Source: Chamaelirium japonicum
Lineage: Eukaryota; Streptophyta; Magnoliopsida; Liliales; Melanthiaceae
DNA: 64,000 nucleotides
NCBI GenBank assembly: GCA_947650365.1
Contig: OX393549.1
Location: 28,673,209-28,737,208, forward strand
Direction of reading: 5' to 3'
Shown here: one piece after another, positions 39,734 to 53,577 of the stretch
How the letters are laid out: every line of letters starts with the position of its first letter
How positions within the stretch are numbered: position 1 is the first letter of the stretch
Made by a program: the position numbers and the translations under genes
The notes under the pieces: generated by a model
What the model saw: the letters and a program-made list of their open reading frames with translations, nothing else
Told to the model about the DNA's origin: nothing
Database searches by the model: none

Positions 39734-40859
39734 ATGAATACATTCGTGCGAATGAATTAGAATGGATCATACGAATGAGTAAGAATGGATCGTACGAATG
39801 AAATAGAATGGATTGTGCGAATGAATTAGAATGGATCGTACGAATGAATTAGAATGGATCGTGTGAAAGAATTAGAATGGATTGTATGAATGAATTAGAA
39901 TGGATCGTACGAATGAATTAGAATGGATCATACGAATGAATTAGAATGGATACATTCGTGCGAATGAATTAGAATGGATCGTACAAATGAATTAGAATGG
40001 ATCGTACGAATGAATTAGAATGGATCGTACGAATGGATTAGAATGGATCCTACGAATGAATTAGAATGGATACATTCGTGCGAATGAATTAGAATGGATT
40101 GTGCGAATGAATAAGAACAGATCGTGCGAATGAATTAGAATGGATCATACGAATGAATTAGAATGGATCGTGCGAATGAATTAGAATAGATCGTACGAAT
40201 GAATTAGAATGGATACATTTGTGCGAATGAATTAGAATGGATCGTACGAATGAATTAGAATGGATCGTATGAATGAATTAGAATGGATCGTACGAATGAA
40301 TTAGAATGGATCGTGCGAATGAATTAGAATGGATCGTACGAATGAATTAGAATGGATCGTACGAATGACCTAGAATGGATACATTCGTGCGAATGAATTA
40401 GAATGGATCGTACGAATGAATTAGAATGGATCGTACGAATGAATTAGAATGGATCGTACGAATGAATTAGAATGGATACATTCGTGCGAATGAATTAGAA
40501 TGGATCGGACGAATGAATTAGAATGGATCGTATGAATGAATTAGAATGGATCGTACGATTGAATTAGAATGGATCTTACGAATGAATTAGAATGGATCGT
40601 ACGAATGAATTAGAATGGATCGTACGAATAAATTAGAATGGATACATTCGTCCGAATGAATTAGAATGGATTTTACGAATGAGTAAGAATGGATCGTACG
40701 AATGAAATAAAATAGATTGTATGAATGAATTAGAGTGGATCCTACGAATGAATTAGAATGAATCGTGTGAAAGAATTAGAATGGATTGTATGAATGAATT
40801 AGAATGGATCATATGAATGAATTAGAATGGATCGTGCGAATGAATTCGAATGGATCGTA
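39734..40859 (+). repeat. F block 46
   Basis: Plus polarity. Its first 160 bp are the reverse complement of about 917-1070 with one difference seen. Ends in dyad A1 (40838-40870). Confidence 0.88.
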
Positions 40860-41246
40860 CGAATTCATTCAAATTCATTCATTCAATCCATTCTAATTCT
40901 TTCACACGATCTATTCTAATTCATTCGTAGGATCCATTCTAATTCATTCGTACAATCTATTCTATTTCATTCGTACGATCCATTCTTACTCATTCGTATG
41001 ATCCATTCTAATTCATTCGGACGAATGTATCCACTCTAATTTATTCGTACGATCCATTCTTATTCATTCGTACGATCCATTCTAATTCATTCGTACGATC
41101 CATTCTAATTCATTCGTCCGATCCATTCTAATTCATTCGCACGAATGTATCCATTCTAATTCATTCGTACGGTCCATTCTAATCATTCGCACAATCCATT
41201 CTATTTCATTTATACGATCCATTCTTACTCATTCGTATGATCCATT
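40860..41246 (-). repeat. R block 47
   Basis: Minus polarity, including a unit shortened to CTAATCATTCG near 41180. Ends in class M1. Confidence 0.88.
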
Positions 41247-41572
41247 ATGGATACATTCGTGCGAATGAATTAGAATGGATGATACGAATGAGTAAGAATG
41301 GATCGTACGAATGAAATAGAATGGATTGTGCGAATGAATTAGAATGGATCGTACGAATAACATAGAATGGATCGTGTGAAAGAATTAGAATGGATTGTAT
41401 GAAAGAATTAGAATAGATCGTTTGAATGAATTAGAATGGATCGTACGAATGAATTAGAATGGATACATTCGTGCGAATGAATTAGAATGGATCGTACGAA
41501 TGAATTAGAATGGATCGTACGAATGAATTAGAATGGATCTTACGAATGAATTAGAATGGATCGTACGAATGC
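41247..41572 (+). repeat. F block 48
   Basis: Plus polarity between classes M1 and C. Confidence 0.88.
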
Positions 41573-42000
41573 ACGATCCATGCTAATTCATTCGTTCGAT
41601 CAATTCTAATTCATTAGCACGATCCATACTAATTCATTCATACGATCCATTCTAATTCATTCGCACGATCCATTCTAATTCATTCGTACGATCCATTCTA
41701 ATTCTTTCACACGATCCATTCTAATTCATTCGTACGATCCATTCTAATTCATTCGTACGATCTATTCTAATTCATTCGTACGATCCATTCTAATTCATTC
41801 GTACGTTCCATTCTAATTCCTTCGTACGATCCATTCTAATTCATTCATACAATCCATTCTAATTCTTTCACACGATCCATTCTAATTCATTCGTACGATC
41901 CATTCTAATTCATTCGTACAATCCATTCTATTTCATTCGTACGATCCATTCTTACTCATTCGTACGATCCATTCTAATTTATTCACACGAATGTATCCAT
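41573..42000 (-). repeat. R block 49
   Basis: Minus polarity, opening like blocks 31 and 39 after the class C switch and ending in K1. Confidence 0.88.
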
Positions 42001-42662
42001 TCGTACGAATGAATTAGAATAGATTGTACGAATGAATTAGAATGGATCGTACGAATGAATTAGAATGGATCGTACGAAGGAATTAGAATGGATCGCACGA
42101 ATGAATTAGAATGGATCGTACGAATGAATTAGAATAGATCGTACAAATGAATTAGAATGGATCGTACGAAGGAATTAGAATGGATCGTATGAATTAATTA
42201 GAATGGATATATTCGTGCAAATGAATTAGAATGGATCGTATGAATGTATTAGAATGGATCGTATGAGTGAATTAGAATGGATCATACGAATGAATTAGAA
42301 TGGATTGTATGAATGAATTAGAATGGATCGTACGAATGAATTAGAATGGATCGTGCGAATGAATTAGAATGGATCGTACGAATGAATTAGAATGAATGGA
42401 TCGTGCGAATGAATTAGAATGGATCGTACGAATAAATTAGAATAGATACATTCGTCCGAATGAATTAGAATGGATCATACGAATGAGTAAGAATGGATCG
42501 TACAAATAAAATAGAATAGATTGTACGAATGAATTAGAATGGATCCTACGAATGAATTAGAATGGATCGTGTGAAAGAATTAGAATGGATTGTATGAATG
42601 AATTAGAATAGATCGTATGAATGAATTAGAATGGATCGTGCGAATGAATTCGAATGGATCGT
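42001..42662 (+). repeat. F block 50
   Basis: Plus polarity. The variant order before the end is that of A1 dyads, but the right arm is replaced: GAATGGATCGT meets ACGATCCATTC in a 22-bp palindrome (42652-42673). Confidence 0.88.
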
Positions 42663-43724
42663 ACGATCCATTCTAATTCATTCATACAATCCATTCTAAT
42701 TCATTCGCACGAATGTATCCATTCTAATCCATTCGTACGATCCATTATAATTCATTCGCATGAATGTAACCATTCTAATTCATTCATTTGATCCATTCTA
42801 ATTCATTCGTATGATCCATTCTAATTCATTCGTCCGATCCATTCTAATTCATTCGCACGAATGTATCCATTCTAATTCATTCGTACGATCCATTCTAATT
42901 CATTCGTATGATCCATTCTAATTTATTCGTACGATCCATTCTAATTCATTCGTACGATATATTCTAATTCATTCGCACGAATGTAACCATTCTAATTCAT
43001 TCATACGATTCATTCTAATTCATTCATATGAGCTATTCTAATTCATTCGTACGATCCATTCTAATTCATTCGTATGATCCATTGTAATTCATTCATACAA
43101 TCTATTTAGATTCATTCGCACAAATGTATCCATTCAAATTCATTCGTACGATCCAGTCTAATTCATTCGTACGATCCATTCTAATTCTTTCGTATGATGC
43201 ATTCTAATTCATTCGTACGATCCATTCTAATTCATTCTCACAAATGTATCCACTCTAATTCATTCGTACGATCCATTCTAATTCATTCCTACGATCTATT
43301 CTAATTCATTCGTTCGAATGTATCCATTTTAATTCATTCGTACGATCCATTCTAATTCATTCGTACGATCTAATTCATTCGTACGATCCATTCAAATTCA
43401 TTCGTACGATCGATTCTAATTCATTCCCACTATCCATTTTAATTCATTCGTACAATCCATTTTAATTCATTCGTATGATCCATTCTAATTTATTCGTTCA
43501 AATATATCCATTCTAATTCATTCGCACGATCCATTCTAATTCATTCGCACGAATGTATCCATTCTAATTTATTTGCACGATCCATTCTAATTCATTCCTA
43601 TGATCTATTCTAATTCATTCGTACGATCCATTCTAATTCATTGAAATTCATTCGTACGATCCATTCAACGATCCATTCTAATTCATTCGTATATTCCATT
43701 CTAATTCATTAGCACAATCCATGC
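42663..43724 (-). repeat. R block 51
   Basis: Minus polarity. Carries the TTTAGATTCATTCGC marker near 43103 and broken units around 43370 and 43640-43670. Confidence 0.86.
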
Positions 43725-43744
43725 TAATGAATTAGAATGGATCG
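43725..43744 (+). repeat. F block 52, under one monomer
   Basis: ATGAATTAGAATGG between CCATGCTA and CGTACGATCC; a single flipped unit. Confidence 0.82.
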
Positions 43745-44621
43745 TACGATCCAATCTAATTCATTCATACGATCCATTCTTACTTATTCGTATGATCCAT
43801 TCTAATTCAATCGTACGATCCATTCTAATTCATTCGTACGATCCATTCTAATTCCTTCGTACGATCCATTCTAATTCATTCGTATGATCCATTCTAATTC
43901 ATTCGTACGATCCATTCTAATTCCTTCGTACGATCCCTTCTAATTCATTCGTACGATCCATTCTAATTCATTCGCGCAATCTATTCTAATTCATTCGTAC
44001 GATCCATTCTAATTCATTCGTACGATCCATTCTAATTCATTCGCACGAATGTATCCATTCTAATTCATTCGTACGATCCATTCTAATTCATTCGCACAAT
44101 CTATTCTAATTCATTCATACGATCCATTCTAATTCATTTGCACGAATGTATCCATTCTAATTCATTCATACGATCCATTCTACTTCATTCTACTATCCGT
44201 TCTAATTCACTCATACGATCCATTCTAATTCATTCATACGATCCATTCTAATTCTTTTGCACGAATATATCCATTCTAATTCATTCGTACGATCCATTCT
44301 AATTCCTTCGTACGATCCATTCTAATTCCTTCGTACGATCCATTCTATTTCATTCGTATGATCCATTCTAATTCCTTCGTACGATCCATTCTAATTCCTT
44401 CGTATCCATTCTAATTCACTCATACGATCCATTCTAATTCATTCGTACGATCCATTCTAATTCATTCATACAATCCATTCTAATTCTTTCACACGATCCA
44501 TTCTAATTCATTCGTACGATCCATTCTAATTCATTCGCACAATCCATTCTATTTCATTCGTAATATCCATTCTTACTCATTCGTATGATCCATTCTAATT
44601 CATTCGCACGAATGTATCCAT
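43745..44621 (-). repeat. R block 53
   Basis: Minus polarity, with many ATTCCTTCG variants. Ends CCATAATTGATC, a class M2 form with one change. Confidence 0.87.
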
Positions 44622-46314
44622 AATTGATCATACGAATGAGTAAGAATGGATCGTACGAATGAAATAGAATGGATTGTGCGAATGAATTAGAATGGACCGT
44701 ACGAATGAATTAGAATGGATACATTCGTGCGAATGAATTAGAATGGATCGGACGAATGAATTAGAATGGATCGTACGAATGAATTAGAATGGATCGTACG
44801 AATGAATTAGAATGGATCGTACGAATAAATTAGAATGGATACATTCGTCCGAATGAATTAGAATAGATTGTACGAATGAATTAGAATGGATCGTACGAAT
44901 GAAATAGAATAGATTGTACGAATGAATTAGAATGGATTCGTACGAATGAATTAGACTGGATACATTCGTGCGAATGAATTAGAATGGATCGTACCAATGA
45001 GTAAGAATGGATCGTACGAATGAAATAGAATGGATTGTGCGAATGAATTAGAATGGATCGTACGAATGAATTAGAATGGATCGTGTGAAAGAATTAGAAT
45101 GGATTGTATGAATGAATTAGAATAGATCGTATGAATGAATTAGAATGGATCGTACGAATGAATTAGAATGGATCGTACGAATGAATTAGAATTGATACAT
45201 TCGTGCGAATGAATTAGAATGGATACATTCGTGCGAAAGAATTAGAATAGATCGTATGAATGAATTAGAATGGATCCTATGAATGAATTAGAATGGATCG
45301 TGCGAATGAATTAGAATGGATCGTACGAATGAATTAGAATGGATCGTGCTAATGAATTAGAATTGATCGAACGAATGAATTAGAATAGATCGTACGAATG
45401 AATTAGAATGGATCGTGCGAATAAATTAGAATGGATTGTACGAATGAATTAGAATGGATCGTACGAATGAACTAGAATGGATACATTCGTGCGAATGAAT
45501 TAGAATAGATCGTACGAATGAATTAGAATGGATCGTACGAATGAATTAGAATGGATACATTCGTGCGAATGAATTAGAATGAATCGGACGAATAAATTAG
45601 AATGGATCGTACGAATGAATTAGAATGGATCGTACAAATGAATTAGAATGGATCGTATGAATGAATTAGAATGGATACATTCGTGCGAATGAATTAGAAT
45701 TGATCGTACGAATGAATTAGAATGGATCGTGCGAATGAATTAGAATGGATCGTACGAATGAATTAGAATGGATCGTACGAATGAACTATAATGGATACAT
45801 TCGTGCGAATGAATTAGAATGGATCGTACGAATGAATTAGAATGGATCGTACGAATGAATTAGAATGGATCTTACGAATGAATTACAATGGATCGTACGA
45901 ATGAATTAGAATGGATCGTAGGAATGAATTAGAATAGATACATTCGTGCGAATGAATTAGAATGGATCGGACGAATGAATTAGAATGGATCGTACGAATG
46001 AATTAGAATGGACCAAATGAATGAATTATAATGGTTACATTCATGCGAATGAATTAGAATGGATCGTACGAATCGATTAGAATGGATCGTACGAATGGAT
46101 TAGAATGGATACATTCGAGCGAATGAATTAGAATGGATCGTCCGAATGAATTAGAATGGATCGTACGAATGGATTAGAATGGATCCTACGAATGGATTAG
46201 AATGGATACCTTTGTGCATATGAATTAGAATGGATCGTACGAATGAATTAGAATGGATCATATTAAGGAATTAGAATAGATCGTACGAATGAATTCGAAT
46301 GGATACATCCGTGC
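44622..46314 (+). repeat. F block 54
   Basis: Plus polarity, mosaic of stretches like blocks 25, 27 and 30, including CTTTGTGCATATG near 46208. Ends CCGTGCACGATCC (class B2). Confidence 0.88.
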
Positions 46315-46478
46315 ACGATCCATTCTAATTCATTCGCACGAATGTATCCATTCTAATTCATTCGTACAATCCAATTTAATTCATTAATATGATCCATTCT
46401 AATTCATTCATACGATCCATTCTAATTCATATGCACAAAGGTATCCATTCTAATTCATTCGTACGATCCATTCTAATT
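46315..46478 (-). repeat. R block 55, short
   Basis: Minus block with CATATGCACAAAGG near 46430, ending in class N. Confidence 0.88.
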
Positions 46479-48138
46479 CAGGATCGTACGAATGAATTAG
46501 AATGGATACATTCGTGCGAATGAATTAGAATTGATCGTACGAATGAATTAGAATGGATCGTGCGAATGAATTAGAATGGATCGTACGAATGAATTAGAAT
46601 GGATCGTACGAATGAACTAGAATGGATACATTCGTGCGAATGAATTAGAATGGATCATACGAATGAATTAGAATGGATCGTACGAATGAATTAGAATGGA
46701 TCTAACGAATGAATTAGAATGGATCATACGAATGAATTAGAATATCGTACGAATGAATTAGAATGGACATATTCGTGCGAATGAATTAGAATGGATCGGA
46801 CGAATGAATTAGAATGGATCGTACGAATGAATTAGAATGGATCAAATGAATGAATTAGAATGGTTACATTCATGCGAATGAATTAGAATGAATATTACGA
46901 ATGGATTAGAATGGATCGTACGAATGGATTAAAATGGATACATTCGAACGAATGAATTAGAATGGATCGTACGAATGAATTAGAATGGATCGTACGAATG
47001 GATTAGAATGGATCCTACGAATGGATTAGAATGGATACCTTTGTGCATATGAATTAGAATGGATCGTACGAATGAATTAGAATGGATCATATTAATGAAT
47101 TAGAATGGATCGTACGAATGAATTAGAATGGATACATTCGTGCGAATGAATTAGAATAGATCGTGCGAATCAATTAGACTGGATCGTGTGAATGAATAAG
47201 AATGGATCGTGCGAATGAATTAGAATGGATCGTACGAATTAATTTGAATGGATACATTCGTGCGAATGAATTAGAATGGATTGTATGAATGAATTAGAAT
47301 GGATCGTACGAATGAATTTGAATGGATCATACGAATTAATTATAATGGATCATACGAATGAATTAGAATGGATCGTACGAATGAATTAGAATGGATCGTA
47401 CGAATGAATTAGAATGGATACATTCGTGGGAATGAATTAGAATGGATTGTGCGAATGAATAATAATAGATCGTGCGAATGAATTAGAATGGATCGTACGA
47501 ATGAATTAGAATGGATCGTGCGAATAAATTAGAATGGATCGTACGAATGAATTAGAATGGATACATTTGTGCGAGTGAATTAGAATGGATCGTACAAATG
47601 AATTAGAATGGATCGTATGAATGAATTAGAATGGATCGTAGGAATGAATTAGAATGGATCATGCGAATGAATTAAAATGGATTGTACGAATGAATTAGAA
47701 TGGATCGTACGAATGAACTAGAATGGATACATTCGTGCGAATGAATTAGAATGGATCGTACGAATGAATTAGAATGGATCGTACGAATGAATTAGAATGG
47801 ATACATTCGTGCGAATGAATTAGAATGGATCGGACGAATGAATTAGACTGGATCGTACGAATGAATTAGAATGGATCGTACGAATGAATTAGAATGGATC
47901 GTACGAATAAATTAGAATGGATACATTCGTCCGAATGAATTAGAATGGATCATACGAATGAGTAAGAATGGATCGTACGAATGAAATAGAATAGATTATA
48001 CGAATGAATTAGAATGGATCCTAAGAATGAATTAGAATGGATCGTGTGAAAGAATTAAAATGGATTGTATGAATGAATTAGAATGGATCGTATGAATGAA
48101 TTAGAATGGATCGTGCGAATGAATTCGAATGGATCGTA
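46479..48138 (+). repeat. F block 56
   Basis: Plus polarity. From about 47.2 kb it recurs at 60.5 kb. Ends in an A1 dyad variant (48117-48149) whose right arm begins TG instead of CG. Confidence 0.9.
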
Positions 48139-50890
48139 TGAATTCATTCTAATTCATTCATACAATCCATTCTAATTCTTTCACACGATCCATTCTAATT
48201 CATTCGTACGTTCCATTCTAATTCATTAGCACGATCCATGCTAATTCATTCGTTCGATCAATTCTAATTCATTAGCACGATTAATTCTAATTCATTCGTA
48301 CGATCCATTCTAATTCATGCGCACGATCCATTCTAATTCATTCATAGGATCCATTTTAATTCATTCATACGATCTATTCTAATTCTTTCGCACGAATGTA
48401 TCCATTCTAATTCATTCGCACGAATGCATCCATTCTAATTCATTCGTACGATCCATTCTAATTCATTCGTACGATCCATTCAAATTCATTCATATGATCT
48501 ATTCTAATTCATTCATACAATCCATTCTAATTCTTTCACACGATCCATTCTAATTCATTCGTACGATCCATTCTAATTCATTCGCACAATCCATTCTATT
48601 TCATTCGTACGATCCATTCTTACTCATTGGAACGATCCATTCTAATTCATTCGCACGAATGTATCCATTCTAATTCATTCATACGAATCCATTCTAATTC
48701 ATTCGTACAATCCATTCTATTTCATTCGTACGATCCATTCTTACTCATTCGTATGATCCATTCTAATTCATTCGCACGAATGTATCCATTCTAATCCATT
48801 CGTACGATCCATTCTAATCCATTCGTACGATCCATTCTAATTCATTCGCATGAATGTAACCATTCTAATTCATTCATTTGATCCATTCTAATTCATTTGA
48901 TCCATTCTAATACATTTGCACGAATGTATCCATTCTAAACCATTCATACGATCCATTCTAATTTATTCGTACGATTCATTCTAATTCTTTCGTAAGATCC
49001 ATTCTAATTCATTCGTATGACCCATTCTAATTCATTCGTACGATCCATTCTAATTCATTCGCACGAATGTATCCATTCTAGTTCATTCGTACGATCCATT
49101 CTAATTCATTCGTACGATCCATTCTAATTCATTCGCACGATCCATTCTAATTCATTCGTACGATCCATTCTAATTCATTCGCGCGAATGTATCCATTCTA
49201 ATTCATTCGTACGATCCATTCTAATTCATTCGTACGATCCATTCTAATTCATTCGCACGATTCATTCTAATTCATTCGTACGATCCATTCTAGTTCATTC
49301 ATACGATCCATTCTAATTCATTCGTACGATCCATTCTAATTCATTCGCACAAATGTATCCATTCTAATTTATTCGTACGACCCATTCTAATTCATTCGCA
49401 CGATCCATTCTAATTCATTCTAATTCATTCGTACGATCTATTCTAATTCATTCGTACGATCCATTCTTACTCATTCGTATGATCCATTCTAATTCATTCG
49501 TACGATCCATTCTAATTCATTCGCACGAATGTAACCATTCTAATTCATTCGTACGATCCATTCTAATTCATTCGCACAAATGTATCTATTCTAATTCATT
49601 CATACGATCCATTCTAATTCATTCGCACGATCCATTCTAATTCATTCGTACGATCCATTCTAATTCTTTCACACGATCCATTCTAATTCATTCGTTCGAT
49701 CCATTCTAATTCATTCGCACGATCCATTCTAATTCATTCATAGGATCCATTCTAATTCATTCATACGATCTATTCTAATTCTTTCGCACGAATGTATCCA
49801 TTCTAATTCATTCGCACGAATGTATCCATTCTAATTCATTCGTACGATCCATTCTAATTCATTCGTACGATTCATTCTAATTCATTCGTACGATCTATTC
49901 TAATTAATTCGTATGATCCATTCTAATTTATTCGTACGATCCATTCTAATTCATTCATACAATCCATTCTAACTCATTCGCACGAATGTATCCATTCTAA
50001 TTAATTCGTACGATCCAGTCTAATTCATTCGTATGATCCATTCTTATTCATTCGCACGATCCAGTCTAATGGATTCGCACGATCCATTCTAATTCATTCG
50101 CACGAATGTATTCATTCTAATTCATTCGTACGATCCATTCTAATTCATTAATATGAGCCATTCTAATTCATTCGTACGATCCATTCTAATTCATATGCAC
50201 AAAGGTATCCATTCTAATCCATTCGTAGGATCCATTCTAATCCATTCGTATGATCCATTCTAATTCATTCGTAAGATCCATTCTAATTCATTCGTACGAT
50301 CCATTCTAATTCATTCGTACGATCCATTCTAATTCATTCGCACGAATGTATCCATTCTAGTTCATTCGTACGATCCATTCTAATTCATTCGTACGATCCA
50401 TTCTAATTCATTCGCACGAATGTATCCATTCTAGTTCATTCGTACGATCCATTCTAGTTCATTCGTACGATCCAGTCTAATTCATTCATATGATCCATTC
50501 TAATTAATTCGTATGATCCATTCTAATTCATTCGTACGATCCATTCTAATTCATTCATACAATCCATTCTAATTCATTCGCACGAATGTATCCATTCTAA
50601 TTAATTCGTACGATCCATTCTAATTCATTCATATGATCCATTCTAATTCATTCGAACGAATCCATTCTAATTCATTCATACAATCTATTCTATTTCATTC
50701 GTAAGATCCATTCTAATTCATTCGTAAGATCCATTCTAATTCATTCGCACGAATGTATCCATTCTAGTTCATTCGTACGATCCATTCTAATTCATTCGTA
50801 CGATCCATTCTAATTCATTCATACGATCTATTCTAATTTATTATTACAATCCATTCTAATACATTTGTACGAATGAATTAGAATGGATCG
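47200..50890. repeat. Higher-order repeat C, copy 1
   Basis: Matches 60540-64000. Offsets: 13342 at GCGAGTGAATTAG (47571/60913), 13319 up to about 48661, 13054 after 48926, 13077 at TTATTACAAT (50841/63918). The 23-bp steps are single monomers. Confidence 0.92.
48139..50866 (-). repeat. R block 57
   Basis: Longest minus block (2.7 kb). Contains the CATATGCACAAAGG unit near 50194. Ends ATACATTTGTACGAATG after the unusual TTTATTATTAC. Confidence 0.9.
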
Positions 50891-53295
50891 TACGAATGAA
50901 TTAGAATAGATCGTACGAATGAATTAGAATGGATCGTACGTAGGAATTAGAATGGATCGTACGAATGAATTAGAATGGATATATTCGTGCAAATGAATTA
51001 GAATGGATCGTATGAATGAATTAGAATGCATTGTATGAATGAATTAGAATGGATCGTATGAATGAATTAGAATGGATCGTACGAATGAATTAGAATGGAT
51101 ACATTCGTGCGAATGAATTAGAATGGATACATTCGTGCGAAAGAATTAGAATAGATCGTATGAATGAATTAGAATGGATCCTATGAATGAATTAGAATGG
51201 ATCGTGCGAATGAATTAGAATGGATCGTACGAATGAATTAGAATGGATCGTGTGAAAGAATTAGAATGGATCGTACGAATGAATTAGAATGGATCGTGCG
51301 AATGAATTAGAATGGATCGTACGAATGAATTAGAATGGATCGTGTGAAAGAATTAGAATGGATCGTACGAATGAATTAGAATGGATCGTGCGAATGAATT
51401 AGAATGGATTGTACGAATGAATTAGAATGGATACATTTGTGCGAATGAATTAGAATGGTTACATTCGTGCGAATGAATTAGAACGGATCGTACGAATGAA
51501 TTAGAATGGATATATTCGTGCAAATGAATTAGAATGGATCGTATGAATGTATTAGAATGGATCGTATGAGTGAATTAGAATGGATCGTGCGAATGAATTA
51601 GAATGGATTGTGCGAATGAATTAGAATGGATCGTACGAATGAATTAAAATGGATCGTGTGAAAGAATTAGAATGGATTGTATGAATGAATTAGAATAGAT
51701 CGTATGAATGAATTAGAATGGATCGTACGAATGAATTAGAATGGATCGTACGAATGAACTAGAATGGATACATTCGTGCGAATGAATTAGAATGGATCGT
51801 ACTAATGAATTAGAATGGATCGTACGAGTGAATTAGAACGGATCTTACGAATGAATTAGAATGGATCGTATAAATGCACGATCCATGCGAATGAATTAGA
51901 ATAGATCGTACGAATGAACTAGAATGGATACATTCGTGCGAATGAATTAGAATGGATCATACGAATGAATTAGAATGGATCGTACGAATGAATTAGAATA
52001 GATCCTACGAATGAATTAGAATGGATCGTATGAATGAATTAGAATGGATCGTACGAATGAATTAGAATGGATACATTCGTGTGAATGAATTAGAATGGAT
52101 CGGACGAATGAATTAGAATGGATCGTACGAATGAATTAGAATGGATCGTATGAATGAATTAGAATGGATCGTACGAATAAATTAGAATGGATACATTCGT
52201 CCGAATGAATTAGAATGGATCATACGAATGAGTAAGAATGGATCGTACGAATGAAATAGAATAGATTGTTCGAATGAATTAGAATGGATTCGTACGAATG
52301 AATTAGAATGGATACATTTGTGCGAATGAATTAGAATGGATCGTACCAATGAGTAAGAATGGATCGTATGAATGAAATAGAATGGATTGTGCGAATGAAT
52401 TAGAATGGATCATACGAATGAATTAGAATGGATCATACGAATTAATTAGAATGGATACATTCGTGCGAATGAATTAGAATGGATTGTATGAATGAATTAG
52501 AATGGATCGTACGAATGAATTAGAATGGATCAAACGAATGAATTATAATGGATACATTCGTGCGAATAAATTAGAATGGATTGTGCGAATGAATAAGAAC
52601 ATATCGTGCGAATGAATTAGAATGGATCGTACGAATGAATTAGAATGGATACATTTGTGCGAATGAATTAGAATGGATCGTACGAATGAATTAGAATGGA
52701 TCGTATGAATGAATTAGAATGGATCGTACGAATGAATTAGAATGGATTGTACTAATGAATTAGAATGGATCGTACGAATGAATTAGAATGGATCATACGA
52801 ATGAACTAGAATGGATATATTCGTGTGAATGAATTAGAATGGATCGTATGAATGAATTAGAATGGATCGTACGAATGAATTAGAATGGATCTTACGAATG
52901 AATAAGAATGTATCATACGAATGAATTAGAATGGATCGTACGAATGAATTAGAATGGATACATTCGTGCGAATGAATTAGAATGGATCGGACGAATGAAT
53001 TAGAATGGATCATACGAATGAATTAGAATGGATCGTACGAATGAATTAGAATGGATCGTACGAATAAATTAGAATGGATACATTCGTCCGAATGAATTAG
53101 AATGGATCATACGAAGGAGTAAGAATGGATCGTATGAATGAAATAGAATAGATTGTACGAATGAATTAGAATGGATCCTACGAATGAATTAGAATGGATC
53201 GTGTGAAAGAATTAGAATGGATTGTATGAATGAATTAGAATGGATCGTATGAATGAATTAGAATGGATCGTGCGAATGAATTCGAATGGATCGTA
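50867..53295 (+). repeat. F block 58
   Basis: Plus polarity, 2.4 kb, with a class C micro-flip GCACGATCCATGC near 51877. Ends in dyad A1 (53274-53306). Confidence 0.89.
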
Positions 53296-53577
53296 CGAAT
53301 TCATTCTAATTCATTCATACAATCCATTCTAATTCTTTCACACGATCAATTCTAATTCATTCGTAGGATCCATTCTAATTCATTCGTACAATATATTCTA
53401 TTTCATTCGTACGATCCATTCTTACTCATTCGTATGATCCATTCTAATTCATTCAGACGAATGTATCCATTCTAATTTATTCGTACGATCCATTCTAATT
53501 CATTCGTACGATCCATTCTAATTCATTCGTACGATCCATTCTAATTCATTCGTCCGATCCATTCTAATTCATTCGCA
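53296..53577 (-). repeat. R block 59
   Basis: Minus polarity, variant order like the start of block 47. Switch at CATTCGCACGAATG, which is itself the 28-mer dyad. Confidence 0.88.
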
